Assembly: GCF_004804275.1 (NCBI RefSeq)
Contig: NZ_STGI01000021.1
Span: 1-64,000 of the forward strand
DNA length: 64,000 bases
Reading direction: 5' to 3'
Origin: Herbaspirillum sp. ST 5-3
Lineage (GTDB): Bacteria > Pseudomonadota > Gammaproteobacteria > Burkholderiales > Burkholderiaceae_D
Position 1 is the first letter of the stretch. Each line of letters begins with the position of its first letter. A program made the position numbers and the translations under genes. A model generated the notes under the pieces. It was not told where the DNA came from. It did not search any database and was given only the letters and a program-made list of their open reading frames with translations. Below, one piece after another: positions 8,718 to 17,367 of the stretch.

Positions 8718-9359
8718 ATGGAGCACTTCCCCGAGAGCGGCGATACCTCGCCCGCAAACCGCTTGATGAACGCCACCGTCGTCGATGCCAAGGGCAGCAA
8801 GGCATCCATCGTCGGCGTGCAGCAGGCCGAATCCAATCCGCATGCCTGGGTGCGCCTGCCCGACGAAACGCAAGTGCTGGTTCCCGTGAGCTTGCTCATG
8901 CAGCAGGATGACGGCAGCTTCCGCCTGCCTTTCACCTTTCATGTCTCCGGCGAATCGAGACAGCCGACGCAGATGAGCTTTCCGGTGATGGAAGAAGAGC
9001 TGCACGTGGCCAAGCGCGTGATCGATACCGGTCGCGGCGTGCGCATCCACAAGACGGTGGCAGAGCAGGAAAGTGTCGTTGACCAGCCGCTGATGCGCGA
9101 CGACCTGGTGGTCGAACACGTGCCGGTAGGACGCATCGTGTCCGAAGCCGATGTGCCGCAGACGCGCTACGAAGGCGACACGCTGATCGTACCCGTGCTG
9201 GAGGAAGTGCTCGTCGTGCAGAAGCAGCTCGTGCTGAAGGAAGAAGTGCGCATCACGCGACAACGGCAGCAGGTGCAGTCGCCGCAGACGGTGCTGCTGC
9301 GTTCGGAACAGGTCTCGGTCGAACGATTCGACGAGGATCGCGAACGCACCCAGCACTAA
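8718..9359 (+). CDS. DUF2382 (YsnF/AvaK) domain protein
   Basis: A 213-residue protein. It starts with a PRC-barrel-like strand pattern (SIVGVQ, HAWVRLPDETQVLVPVSLL), followed from about residue 90 by the YsnF-type stress domain with the hallmark FPVMEEELHVAKR and the charged repeat QTRYEGDTLIVPVLEEVLV. DUF2382 proteins are associated with stress in many bacteria but their biochemistry is unknown. It precedes a second DUF2382 gene by about 100 nt, and a divergent glycine-zipper gene lies upstream. The start has only a weak GGAAAG upstream. Confidence 0.8.
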   Translation: MEHFPESGDTSPANRLMNATVVDAKGSKASIVGVQQAESNPHAWVRLPDETQVLVPVSLLMQQDDGSFRLPFTFHVSGESRQPTQMSFPVMEEELHVAKRVIDTGRGVRIHKTVAEQESVVDQPLMRDDLVVEHVPVGRIVSEADVPQTRYEGDTLIVPVLEEVLVVQKQLVLKEEVRITRQRQQVQSPQTVLLRSEQVSVERFDEDRERTQH

Positions 9360-9462
9360 CCCGTAATGCGCCGTTCAAGGTCAGGCACGGGATATGCGTC
9401 GGCGCTCCACTCAGACCGATTCCGGACCTGCGCCGGACAACACCCCAATGGAGAGACTGACC

Positions 9463-10605
9463 ATGGAAAATACCGTAGTAGGCGTGTACGACAGTTACGC
9501 GCAAGCCCAAAATGCGATGAACGAATTGCTTTCCTGCGGATTTTCCCGCAGCGAAGTGCAGCTGAGCCCGGATTCCGAAAGCGCCGCCACGACGCGCGAC
9601 AAGACGCAAACGAGCGGCAGCGGCATCGGCAATTTTTTCCGTTCGCTGTTCGGCATGGATGAACGTCCCGAGGAACACGACGTGTATTCGGAAGCAGTGC
9701 GGCGCGGCAGTTGCGTGCTGACGGTGAATGCCGATAACGAAGAGCAGCGTGATCGCGCGGTGGAGGTCATGAACCGTTACGACCCGGTGGACATCGACGA
9801 GCGCGCCGCGCACTGGCGCTCTCAAGGCTGGACCGGCTATGACGAGAATGCGCCGCAGTACACCGATAGCGATATCGCACGCGAACGCGACCTGTATGCG
9901 CGGGGCCGTGATACTTCGCTCGCGGATCAGGCGCAGACCCGGACCGAAGGCGAAACGCGCATTCCGGTGGTCGAGGAAGAATTGCATGTCGGGAAGCGGG
10001 AAGTGCAGCGCGGCGGCGTGCGCGTCTATACGCGCGTGCAGGAAAAGCCGGTACACGAGTCGGTGGAGCTGCGCCAGGAGCACGTGAACGTCGAGCGCCG
10101 CCCGGTCGACCAGCCGGCCAGCGAAGCCGACCTGGCGGCCTTCAAGGAGGGGTCGGTCGAGTTGCGTGAAATGGCGGAAGAGCCGATCGTTTCCAAGACA
10201 GCGCGCGTGGTCGAAGAAGTGGTGGTGGGCAAGGAAGTGACGCAGGAAACCGCCGACGTGAGCGACACGGTGCGCAGGACCGATGTGGAGGTCGAGCAGC
10301 TCGGCGCATCGGACGCCAGGCGCAATGCCGATTATGCCGACACCGCGGCGACCGCCGACGATTCCGATTTCCGTCGCCACTGGCAGAATGCCTATGGTCC
10401 GAGCGGCGGGCGCTACGAAGACTACGACGCCGCTTATCGCTACGGTTCAACCATGGCGGGCAGCGAGCGGTTCAGGAATTATCGCTGGGAAGACGCCGAG
10501 CCCGACATGCGCAGCGATTGGGAGCGGCAGCATCCGGAAAGCACCTGGGACAAGGTGAAGGATGCGGTACGCTATGGCGCGGAAAAGGTGAAGGGCCAGC
10601 ATTGA
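9463..10605 (+). CDS. General-stress/DUF2382 two-domain protein
   Basis: A 380-residue acidic protein. Residues 1-110 (MENTVVGVYDSYAQAQNAMN onward) form a YflT-like general-stress domain. Residues ~165-285 form a DUF2382 domain (IPVVEEELHVGKREVQRGGV, then VEEVVVGKEVTQETADV). The tail is rich in Tyr, Asp and Arg and ends in a helix KDAVRYGAEKVKG. ATG 9463 is chosen because GGAGAG sits at the right distance; the frame stays open to 9394 without a better site. It is probably co-transcribed with 8718-9359, whose domain it repeats. Confidence 0.8.
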   Translation: MENTVVGVYDSYAQAQNAMNELLSCGFSRSEVQLSPDSESAATTRDKTQTSGSGIGNFFRSLFGMDERPEEHDVYSEAVRRGSCVLTVNADNEEQRDRAVEVMNRYDPVDIDERAAHWRSQGWTGYDENAPQYTDSDIARERDLYARGRDTSLADQAQTRTEGETRIPVVEEELHVGKREVQRGGVRVYTRVQEKPVHESVELRQEHVNVERRPVDQPASEADLAAFKEGSVELREMAEEPIVSKTARVVEEVVVGKEVTQETADVSDTVRRTDVEVEQLGASDARRNADYADTAATADDSDFRRHWQNAYGPSGGRYEDYDAAYRYGSTMAGSERFRNYRWEDAEPDMRSDWERQHPESTWDKVKDAVRYGAEKVKGQH

Positions 10606-10635
10606 GCGATGCATCGGCCCGCGCGGCGTGACACT

Positions 10636-10657
10636 CATTCCCGCTCCGGCGGGAATG
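10636..10657. repeat. REP/dRS3-like hairpin CATTCCCGC-TCCG-GCGGGAATG
   Basis: A perfect 9-bp inverted repeat with a 4-nt loop between convergent genes (stops at 10605 and 10669). ATTCCC...GGGAAT hairpins are a common dispersed repeat type in betaproteobacteria. It may also end transcription from both sides, although it has no T-run. Confidence 0.6.
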
Positions 10658-10668
10658 ACGCGCGGGAT

Positions 10669-11148
10669 CTATCGCGCCTGTTCCAGGCGTCCGTCTTCCG
10701 CCATTTCGCGAATGGTCCGGATGGTATCGATATCGGATTCGGTATACGCGGAACGGCGGAAATCGTTGTAGAACGCTTGTGCCGTGTCCTCCACTTCGCC
10801 GGCGCCGTCGTCGTATTCGAAGCGCACGAAGAAAATGTTCGGCTCCGGCTCTTCGATCGTCATGGTCAGGCGCGATTCGGGAATGTCTTTCTGTGGCGGC
10901 ACGTGATAAACCACTTGCTCCTGCGGCAGGAAGGTGACGCGATCGCGCACGACAAGCTCGCCGTAATGCAACTCGCGCGACACCGACTGTTCCGACTTTT
11001 CCAGGATGGTGCAACGATCGAGGTAGGGCACGAAAGCGGTTGGCGTTTCGGCGCGTAACACGAGGCCGCGCCAGAGTTGTTCGCGCGAAAGCGGATCGAT
11101 CAGGGGATTGAGCGGATCGTTGATTTCAACGAGATGAGCGAATTTCAT
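10669..11148 (-). CDS. DUF1857 AtaL-like SRPBCC protein
   Basis: A 159-residue protein opening MKFAHLVEINDPLNPLIDPL and continuing LSREQLWRGLVLRAE, the recognisable start of the DUF1857 family. This is a START/polyketide-cyclase-like fold (SRPBCC) with a hydrophobic pocket. No catalytic residues are assigned and the ligand is unknown. It lies 74 nt downstream of the EAL response-regulator gene on the same strand, so the two may be co-transcribed. It converges on the DUF2382 gene across a REP-like hairpin. Confidence 0.8.
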   Translation of the reverse strand: MKFAHLVEINDPLNPLIDPLSREQLWRGLVLRAETPTAFVPYLDRCTILEKSEQSVSRELHYGELVVRDRVTFLPQEQVVYHVPPQKDIPESRLTMTIEEPEPNIFFVRFEYDDGAGEVEDTAQAFYNDFRRSAYTESDIDTIRTIREMAEDGRLEQAR

Positions 11149-11222
11149 GATGCAGGACCGACTGAAGAATCACACAGTGTAGCGCCATCCTCCGTGCGAT
11201 AGAAGGGGCCGCGGCACGGGCA

Positions 11223-12440
11223 TCAAAAAAACTGCGTCCATTCGTCGATCCATCCCGGCACCGCGGCGCGCTCCATCGGCTTGGCGATGTAAAAGCCCTG
11301 TGCATAGGTGCAACCCAGGTCGCGCAGCAAGTCCCAGTCTTCCCGCGTTTCCACGCCGACCGCCACCGAGTTGCGATGCAGCTTCTTCGCCAGTTCCAGG
11401 CAGGAACTGAGGGCGATGTGCATCTGCTTGTTCTGCGAAGCGCCGGCGACGAACGAGCGGTCGATCTTCAGGTCGAGGAAAGGGATCCGCAACAATTGCT
11501 GCACATTGGAATGCGCGGTGCCGTAATCGTCGATCGACAGGCCGAATCCTTTCATGCGCAGGCGCGCAAGATTTTCCAGGCAGACCGGGACGTCGGTCAT
11601 CGCCATCAGTTCGGTAATTTCGATCGTGAGATATTGCGGCTCGATGCCGTGCTGCGCGATGTAGGCAAGGATCTTTTCCGCCAGGCCCGGCTCGGCCAGT
11701 GAAGTGGCGGACAGGTTGATCGATACCGCCAGCATCAGTCCCTGGTCATGCCACGCCCGGCAGGCGGCAATCGCGCGTTCGATCACTGCCCAGGTCAGGT
11801 CTTCCATGTGCCCGCTGGCTTCCAGGATGGGGATGAAGGCGGGCGGCGTCACCAGGCCGTATTGCGGATGATGCCAGCGCACGAACGCTTCCACCGCTTT
11901 CACCTTGCCGGTCGCGAGCTCCACCTTGGGCTGGAAGAAAGGTTCGAACTGGCCGGCTCGGATGCCGTCGCGGATTTCCTGCAGGGTAAAGACCGGCAGG
12001 GCTTTTTTCACGCGATCCTGCCGCGCTTGCGGCGGCTGGTATTGCGCGATCAGGTTTTGCAGGACTTCAGGTGTCGCCGGTTTTTCGAAGGTGCCGAGCA
12101 GATGCACGCCGTAAGCCTTCGACATCGTTTCAACCGAAAACAGCAAGGCGGAGCCAAGTGCGCTGGTGAGCACGATCGCGGTCTGGCTATCGCTGTTGGC
12201 GAGATGGCGCACCAGTTCGATGCCGTCCATGTCGGGCATGTTGAGGTCGACGAAACTGATGTCGACGGATGCATTGCGGTCTTGCAGCATGGTGAGCGCT
12301 ACGCGGCCGTTCTCTGCTTCGGCAATATGGAGAGCGCCGAGTTTGCGCAACATGACATTGAGCCAGTGGCGCTGGAATTCGTCGTCTTCTGCGATCAGGA
12401 AGCGAAGGTCGCCGATCTGCATAGAATGGTTTTTTGTCAT
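11223..12440 (-). CDS. Response regulator with EAL (c-di-GMP phosphodiesterase-like) output
   Basis: A 405-residue protein: receiver domain at ~12-135 (acidic EDDEF, phospho-acceptor in DLNMPDMDG, Lys in FEKP) and EAL domain at ~150-400. EAL landmarks are EAFVRWHH (EAF for EAL), INLSA, EITE, DDYG, LKID and QGFYIAKP. The canonical AEGVE reads AVGVE, losing the first Glu, and loop 6 is DYGTAHSN instead of DFGTGYSS, so activity may be reduced or altered. No partner kinase is adjacent. Start 12440 has a weak ribosome site; an internal ATG a few codons later (MQIGDLRF) is possible. Confidence 0.85.
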   Translation of the reverse strand: MTKNHSMQIGDLRFLIAEDDEFQRHWLNVMLRKLGALHIAEAENGRVALTMLQDRNASVDISFVDLNMPDMDGIELVRHLANSDSQTAIVLTSALGSALLFSVETMSKAYGVHLLGTFEKPATPEVLQNLIAQYQPPQARQDRVKKALPVFTLQEIRDGIRAGQFEPFFQPKVELATGKVKAVEAFVRWHHPQYGLVTPPAFIPILEASGHMEDLTWAVIERAIAACRAWHDQGLMLAVSINLSATSLAEPGLAEKILAYIAQHGIEPQYLTIEITELMAMTDVPVCLENLARLRMKGFGLSIDDYGTAHSNVQQLLRIPFLDLKIDRSFVAGASQNKQMHIALSSCLELAKKLHRNSVAVGVETREDWDLLRDLGCTYAQGFYIAKPMERAAVPGWIDEWTQFF

Positions 12441-12750
12441 GACATTCGCATCTATCGGTCAAGCGGAGTCGGCACCCGCGTTGATATTCGTCAAACACAC
12501 CACGAGGGCATGCCAATAATAAAGCATTTATCCGGGCGTGATGACAAGCTTGATGCATGCGCGACACGCTTTGTTGCGCCGCCGTATTCTTATTCCCATC
12601 CGAAAATACATTCTTCGAGGAACTAATCCGCTTCCTGCACGGTCAGGCGCTTTACGCTCCGCAATATCGAGCGGTCGATCACGCTTCCTTTGCAGCCGGC
12701 CCGGTTGGACTGCGATCGACGGTCTTTCATTCCGTTTGCAGGAGTCAAAC
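12441..12750. other. Divergent intergenic region, EAL regulator / CAP lipoprotein
   Basis: 310 nt of relatively AT-rich DNA between two divergent starts. Both promoters should lie here. No convincing gene, hairpin or repeat was seen apart from a short A/T-rich tract near 12515-12535. Confidence 0.5.
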
Positions 12751-13338
12751 TTGAATCGCCTCACCTCCGCCTTGTTGATGTCCGTGCCCGTCGTGCTCGC
12801 CTCGTGCGGAGGCGACGGCAAGGTGCCGGTTCCCGTCAGCACATCGTCCCAGGTTCTATCCACCACTGCAGTGCCTGCTCCGATCACCCAGCCACCCGCG
12901 GACAAGACCTGCGGCCTTGCCAACTTCCAGCAAGAAGTTCTCGATCGCCTCAATCAGGCACGTGCCAGCAACCGCATGTGCGGCAACACCTTCTCCAAGG
13001 CAGTCGGACCCCTGAGCTGGAACGGCAAACTGTTTGAGGCCGCAGCCGCCCACGCGACGGACATGGCGACGAAGAATTACTTCTCGCATGAGAGCCAGGA
13101 TGGCCGCATCTTCAGCGAGCGCATTACCGCAACCGGTTACAACTGGACGGCAGTCGGTGAAAACATCGCGGCCGGCCAGACCAGTGTCGAGCAGGTGATT
13201 AACAATTGGTTACAAAGCCCTGCGCATTGCGACAACATCATGAATGGCAGCTTCAGCGAAGTCGGCGCGGCCTGCGTGCGCAACGACGCGTCGACCTACA
13301 AGCAGTACTGGACGCTGGAACTCGGCCGCCCGAAATAA
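12751..13338 (+). CDS. CAP (SCP/PR-1) domain lipoprotein
   Basis: A 195-residue secreted lipoprotein. The TTG at 12751 is preceded by AGGAG with 6-nt spacing and gives a clean lipoprotein signal: TSALLMSVPVVLASCGG with lipobox LASC. An upstream ATG at 12538 in the same frame would bury this signal. The CAP domain (~55-195) has LNQARASNRMCG, HATDMATKNYFSHESQDG, GENIAAG and NNWLQSPAHCDNIMN, the usual His/Glu cavity motifs. CAP proteins are extracytoplasmic; bacterial roles are mostly unknown. The stop codon lies in the loop of a GCCGCCCG/CGGGCGGC hairpin (13325-13350). Confidence 0.85.
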   Translation: MNRLTSALLMSVPVVLASCGGDGKVPVPVSTSSQVLSTTAVPAPITQPPADKTCGLANFQQEVLDRLNQARASNRMCGNTFSKAVGPLSWNGKLFEAAAAHATDMATKNYFSHESQDGRIFSERITATGYNWTAVGENIAAGQTSVEQVINNWLQSPAHCDNIMNGSFSEVGAACVRNDASTYKQYWTLELGRPK

Positions 13339-13432
13339 GCGTCGGGCGGCATCGACTCCCATATCCACGGGATTGTTGCAGGCATGCGGTTTGGATAAAG
13401 TGCGTCCTCCCAAACGCGTGAACACTGTTGCA

Positions 13433-13897
13433 ATGAGAACCTATTACGATGTGCTGGGCGTCGATCGCAATGCGAGGTCCATCGATATCGAGTACAGCTA
13501 CCGCTACGGCGTCAACGAGCAGATTGACGACCCATCGTCACCCGTTTCGCAGAAGAAGAAGCGGGCGCGCCTGCAGCAATTGCGTGAAGCGTATCTGGTG
13601 CTGGCTTCGCCGAGTCGGCGGCTGGCCTATGACCGGCGCCTGCATCAGCTGGAACTCGCCCGTGGCCGTCGCCGGCAACGCCTGCGGACGACAGCGAGCA
13701 TGTTACTGCTGGTGACCGGCCTGGTTCTGGTGATCAGCGGCGTGTTTTACCGGATGGAGCGCAGCGAGCAGGATGGCGTGTCAATGACGCTGCTTGCGCG
13801 TGGAGGGCGATGGCTGATCGACATGCAACATGCCGAGGCAACGCAACAAGGCAGCCGTGATCAAGCGAATATCGGCAGCCGGACCACGGCGAATTAA
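13433..13897 (+). CDS. J-domain-like membrane protein lacking HPD
   Basis: A 154-residue protein. The N-terminal ~65 residues follow the J-domain pattern (YYDVLGVDRNARS, helix II YSYRYGVNEQI, then LREAYLVLASPSRRLAYDR). The HPD tripeptide that stimulates Hsp70 ATPase is absent, with DDP at that place. A single membrane helix follows (MLLLVTGLVLVISGVFY, ~83-99) with a short outer tail. It probably does not activate DnaK and may be a structural or regulatory J-like protein. ATG 13433 has no strong ribosome site. It lies 94 nt downstream of the CAP gene. Confidence 0.7.
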   Translation: MRTYYDVLGVDRNARSIDIEYSYRYGVNEQIDDPSSPVSQKKKRARLQQLREAYLVLASPSRRLAYDRRLHQLELARGRRRQRLRTTASMLLLVTGLVLVISGVFYRMERSEQDGVSMTLLARGGRWLIDMQHAEATQQGSRDQANIGSRTTAN

Positions 13898-13917
13898 GAT
13901 GCGCTGATCAAGACGTA

Positions 13918-15387
13918 CTACGAGGCCCTCATCAGTACCGGGTGCGGCCGACGCGCGGGCGCCTCATCGAGTGAGCGATTCACCAGCGTGCCCAGCGTAC
14001 GCACCGCATTTTCCACTTCCGCATTCCACGCATTGCCGCAGTTGATCCGGATGTAATTGCCGAACTTGCCCGAGGCCGAGAACAGCGGTCCGGGCATGAA
14101 CGCGATGCGGTGCGCGATTGCCTGCGCGTGGAGCACCAGCGCATCGGCTTCTTCCGGCAGCTGTATCCACAACACGAAACCTCCCTGCGGCGCGGAGACC
14201 GAACACTCCGCGGGGAAAAACTCGGACACCGCGTCCGACATGCGCGCGATGCGCTGCGCCATGGTGCGCCGGCTGCGGCGCACCTGGTTGTCGTAGCTGC
14301 TGCTGCCGATGTAATCCGCGAGCACGGCCTGGATGAAGACGCTGGTGCCGCCGCTCGAGACATTCTTCAGGAAGGCCACCTGCTGCGTATAGCGTCCGGC
14401 CACGATATAGCCGGCGCGCACGGTAGGACTGATGATCTTCGAAAACGATGAACACAGCAGAACGTGACCGCTGGTGTCGTAGGCCTTGACCGGCCACGGG
14501 CGCTCGGCGGTGAAGCACAGGTCGCCATACACATCGTCTTCGACGAGGGGAATGTCGTACTGCGTCAGCAGCCCCGCGAGCCGCTTCTTGCTTTCCTCCG
14601 GCATGATGCTGCCAAGCGGATTGTTCACGTTCGGCACCAGCAGGCAGGCCTGCACCAGGCCCTCGCGCATCGCCAGTTCCAGCGCATCGATCGACAATCC
14701 GGTCTTCGGATCGGTCGGGATCTCCAGCGCCTTCATGCCCAGGCTCTCGATCAATTGCAGCAACACGAAGTAGGTCGGCGATTCGATCGCGACCGTGTCG
14801 CCCGGCTTGGCGACTGCGCGCAGGCTCAGGCTCATCGCCTCGGTGCAGGAATTGGTCGCGATGATTTCCTGCGGATCGATGCGTCCCCAGTCGACCGCGC
14901 GCCGGATCACCTGGCGGATGAAGTTCGGCTCATTGGTATCGAAGCAGCCGTCCTGCGTGAGCAGCTCGGGCGAGCGGCGCGCCACTGACGCCATGATCTG
15001 CTGCATGCGCTTGACCGGCAGCAGTTCATCCGGCGGCCAGGACAGGCCGAGCTGCAGCGCGCCGGGCGTCTTGTTGGCGCGCAGCACGCGCATCAAGAGA
15101 TTGTTGATGCCGACATAGGTCGGCTGTGTCGTGCAATGCGATTCGTGCACGCCGGCCAGGTTGCGCGCACGGTGACGCACATAAAATCCCGCCTGCGGCC
15201 GCGCATCGATCAGGCCGCGATCCTCCAGCAGGCGCAGCGCCTGCATCACCGTGCTGATCGACAGGCGCTTTTGCTGCGACAGGTGGCGGATCGACGGCAG
15301 CCGGTCGCCGGGCGCGAACACCCTGCTGGCGATCAGCGCGCCGAGTTCATCGGCCAGGCGCTCGTAGAGGTTGATTTGGGCGGTCAT
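13918..15387 (-). CDS. MocR-family transcriptional regulator (GntR HTH + aminotransferase domain)
   Basis: A 489-residue regulator. Residues ~1-75 form a GntR winged helix (YERLADELGALIASRVFAPG, DRLPSIRHLSQQKRLSISTV). From ~110 it has a fold-type I PLP-dependent aminotransferase domain, with the PLP-lysine context SSFSKIISPTVRAGY and the nucleotide-phosphate region NSCTEAMSLSLRAV. MocR proteins sense PLP or amino acids. ATG 15387 (MTAQINLYERL) starts right at the helix-turn-helix; an extended frame to 15501 has no domain support. It is divergent from DUF2917, with an inverted repeat between them. Confidence 0.9.
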   Translation of the reverse strand: MTAQINLYERLADELGALIASRVFAPGDRLPSIRHLSQQKRLSISTVMQALRLLEDRGLIDARPQAGFYVRHRARNLAGVHESHCTTQPTYVGINNLLMRVLRANKTPGALQLGLSWPPDELLPVKRMQQIMASVARRSPELLTQDGCFDTNEPNFIRQVIRRAVDWGRIDPQEIIATNSCTEAMSLSLRAVAKPGDTVAIESPTYFVLLQLIESLGMKALEIPTDPKTGLSIDALELAMREGLVQACLLVPNVNNPLGSIMPEESKKRLAGLLTQYDIPLVEDDVYGDLCFTAERPWPVKAYDTSGHVLLCSSFSKIISPTVRAGYIVAGRYTQQVAFLKNVSSGGTSVFIQAVLADYIGSSSYDNQVRRSRRTMAQRIARMSDAVSEFFPAECSVSAPQGGFVLWIQLPEEADALVLHAQAIAHRIAFMPGPLFSASGKFGNYIRINCGNAWNAEVENAVRTLGTLVNRSLDEAPARRPHPVLMRAS

Positions 15388-15442
15388 GCTTTGATTCTGG
15401 GCTGAAGGCGACGCGGTACAAAGATACAGCGGCATGCTTTTT

Positions 15443-15482
15443 TGACCATAACAGTTTAAGGCCACTCCTGCTGTGATGGTCA
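15443..15482. promoter_or_regulatory. Candidate MocR operator (12-nt inverted repeat)
   Basis: TGACCATAACAG at 15443-15454 and CTGTGATGGTCA at 15471-15482 are inverted repeats matching at 11 of 12 positions, with 16 nt between. They lie in the gap between the divergent mocR-type gene and the DUF2917 gene. Autoregulation and control of the neighbour is the natural guess. Confidence 0.55.
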
Positions 15483-15563
15483 CAATTTCGATTTGCTGCA
15501 CCTGTTGCCTTCGCTTGCATCCCCGTACGCTGTTGCTTCATACCCAAAGAAAGGAGAGCAGCG

Positions 15564-15914
15564 ATGAAACCGAAGATAGTGGCAGCATCCAGGAGCCAGG
15601 TCGAATGCGAACTGCATGAGAACCATCCCCTGCGCCTGGTCGAAGCAGCGGGCCGGCGTATCCATTGCGTGTCCGGCATTGCATGGATTACGGCTTATCA
15701 GCATGCGACCGACGTTTTCCTGCGGCCCGGCGAAACCTATACCGTGCCGAATGACGGACTGGTGCTGGCCGAGGCTGTCGGGGAATCGCGCATTCGCGTC
15801 GACTTGCCGCGCGTCTTCGACTACTCGCCATGTCGCGTCTACCTGCCGGCATCGCTCGACTGGCTGCTCCACGCCATGAAACAGTTACCGTTCGGACGCA
15901 AGCGTCTCGCATGA
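15564..15914 (+). CDS. DUF2917 domain protein
   Basis: A 116-residue protein of the small beta-rich DUF2917 family: a strand pattern HPLRLVEAAGRRIHCVSGIA, then WITAYQHATDVFLRPGETYT and GLVLAEAVGESRIRVD. Function is unknown; the fold looks cupin-like. The ATG has a good AGGAGAG upstream. It is divergent from the MocR-type regulator, a pairing seen in related betaproteobacteria, and is a likely target of that regulator. Confidence 0.8.
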   Translation: MKPKIVAASRSQVECELHENHPLRLVEAAGRRIHCVSGIAWITAYQHATDVFLRPGETYTVPNDGLVLAEAVGESRIRVDLPRVFDYSPCRVYLPASLDWLLHAMKQLPFGRKRLA

Positions 15915-16001
15915 GCAAGCTGTCCGCCGCGCATCCGCGGCGGCAGCGTGCAAGCCTTGATCGCATGCGCCACAATAGGCGTTCCTGGAAAGGAGCGCAT
16001 C

Positions 16002-16988
16002 ATGCGAACCATTCTGTCGCTGCTCATTCTGCTGTCGCCACTGGCGCTCGCCGGTGGTTCCAATTACACCATCACGCCCGGCATTTCCCAACCCGTTGGC
16101 AAGATCACCGAATGGCCGGTCCCCACGCCGAAATTTGCGCGCGATCCGGCGCCCGCGCCCGACGGCAGGATTTACATTGCCGTCATGCAGGGCAACAAGC
16201 TCGCGCGCTTCGATCCCGCCACGCAAAAGTTCGAGGAATGGAATTTGCCCGAAGGCACGCGGCCGCATGGCCTCGTGATCGATGAAAAGGGCACGGTCTG
16301 GATGACCGGCAACGGTAACGGCACGCTGCTCGAGATTCCTTTCCGGAACGGTCAGCCGGCATCGATGATCGCGCACAAGACGCCTTCCGGCGGCAGCCCG
16401 CATACCATTATTTTCGATGGCCGTGATGCGCTCTGGTTTACCAACCAGTCCGCCGACAAGGTGACACGCTTCGATCGCCGCAGCGGGAAGATGACCGAGT
16501 ACGGCACGCGCGACGGTCCGTATGGTCTCGCGATGGATCGGCAAGGCAATGTCTGGTTCTGCCAGGCCAGCGGGCAGCGCGTCGGGCGCATCGATGCCGC
16601 TAGCGGCCGCGTCAGCGAGCTCGACCTTGGCAAGGGTTCGCTGCCGCGCCGCATCGCCGCCGCATCGGACAATACCCTGTGGGTGGTGCGCTATGGCGAC
16701 GGCAAGCTCACGCACATCGATGCGCAAAGCGCGAAAGTGATCAAGACCTATGACATGCCCGCAGGAGAATCCGGCCGGCCGTATGCGGTCACTGTGGACG
16801 GTGCGGGCAAGGTCTGGGCCAACGAGATCGGTACCGATACCGTCACGCTGTTCGATCCCGCCACCGAAAAATTTCGTGTGTTTGCGCTGCCGAGCGACAA
16901 CGAAGGAATACGCAAGATGATCGTCGATGCGAAAGGCCGGCTGTGGTATATGGGAAGCCATAGCGGCAAGCTGGGCGTGGTGGAATGA
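16002..16988 (+). CDS. Virginiamycin B lyase-like beta-propeller, periplasmic
   Basis: A 328-residue secreted protein with an N-terminal signal peptide (ILSLLILLSPLALAGG). It is built of repeated ~42-residue blades with motifs such as GRIYIAVMQGNKLARFDPAT, GTVWMTGNGNGTL, DALWFTNQSADKVTRFD, GNVWFCQASGQRVGRID and KVWANEIGTDTVTLFDP, the pattern of Vgb/streptogramin-lyase-like six- or seven-bladed propellers. Most chromosomal members are not antibiotic lyases. ATG 16002 has a strong AAAGGAG; the same frame extends to 15948 without signal sequence. Confidence 0.8.
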   Translation: MRTILSLLILLSPLALAGGSNYTITPGISQPVGKITEWPVPTPKFARDPAPAPDGRIYIAVMQGNKLARFDPATQKFEEWNLPEGTRPHGLVIDEKGTVWMTGNGNGTLLEIPFRNGQPASMIAHKTPSGGSPHTIIFDGRDALWFTNQSADKVTRFDRRSGKMTEYGTRDGPYGLAMDRQGNVWFCQASGQRVGRIDAASGRVSELDLGKGSLPRRIAAASDNTLWVVRYGDGKLTHIDAQSAKVIKTYDMPAGESGRPYAVTVDGAGKVWANEIGTDTVTLFDPATEKFRVFALPSDNEGIRKMIVDAKGRLWYMGSHSGKLGVVE

Positions 16989-16994
16989 AGGCCT

Positions 16995-17285
16995 TCACAC
17001 CTCGCAGAACAGCTTCCTGACCACCTTGTCCTCGCGCTGGAATTCCGCGCGCGGTTCGAAACGCGTTTCCGCCACCAGCACGACCAGCGCATCCTTGATC
17101 TTCAACAACTTCCAGCCGGCGCGCTCGCCGCTCTCGCTGCCGCCGGCGATCTGGAAGCAGCGCACGACTTCATCGCCGTGCCTGTCTTCGCCGTAGATGT
17201 GCGGCTCGACGATGCGGGAATAGCCGTGGTAGCGCAATTCCAGCACGCGCTTTTCCCTGACGGCGAGACAGATGGCGGGGTTCAT
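16995..17285 (-). CDS. WYL-like domain small protein
   Basis: A 96-residue protein whose core (AVREKRVLELRYHGYSRIVE, then PHIYGEDRHGDEVVRCFQIA) resembles a lone WYL-type ligand-binding domain, here without a DNA-binding part. The tail contains GWKLLKIKDALVVLVAETRF. The start at 17285 is chosen at MNPAICLAV; the frame continues to 17354 and the ribosome site is weak either way. It converges on the propeller gene with a 6-nt gap. Role unknown. Confidence 0.65.
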   Translation of the reverse strand: MNPAICLAVREKRVLELRYHGYSRIVEPHIYGEDRHGDEVVRCFQIAGGSESGERAGWKLLKIKDALVVLVAETRFEPRAEFQREDKVVRKLFCEV

Positions 17286-17367
17286 GGGAAGACAAGTGTG
17301 GTCGATCACCGTGGGACAGGCAATCGCATGATCCGTTCGAAGCTCCGATCGCACGCGTTGCGCCCGC

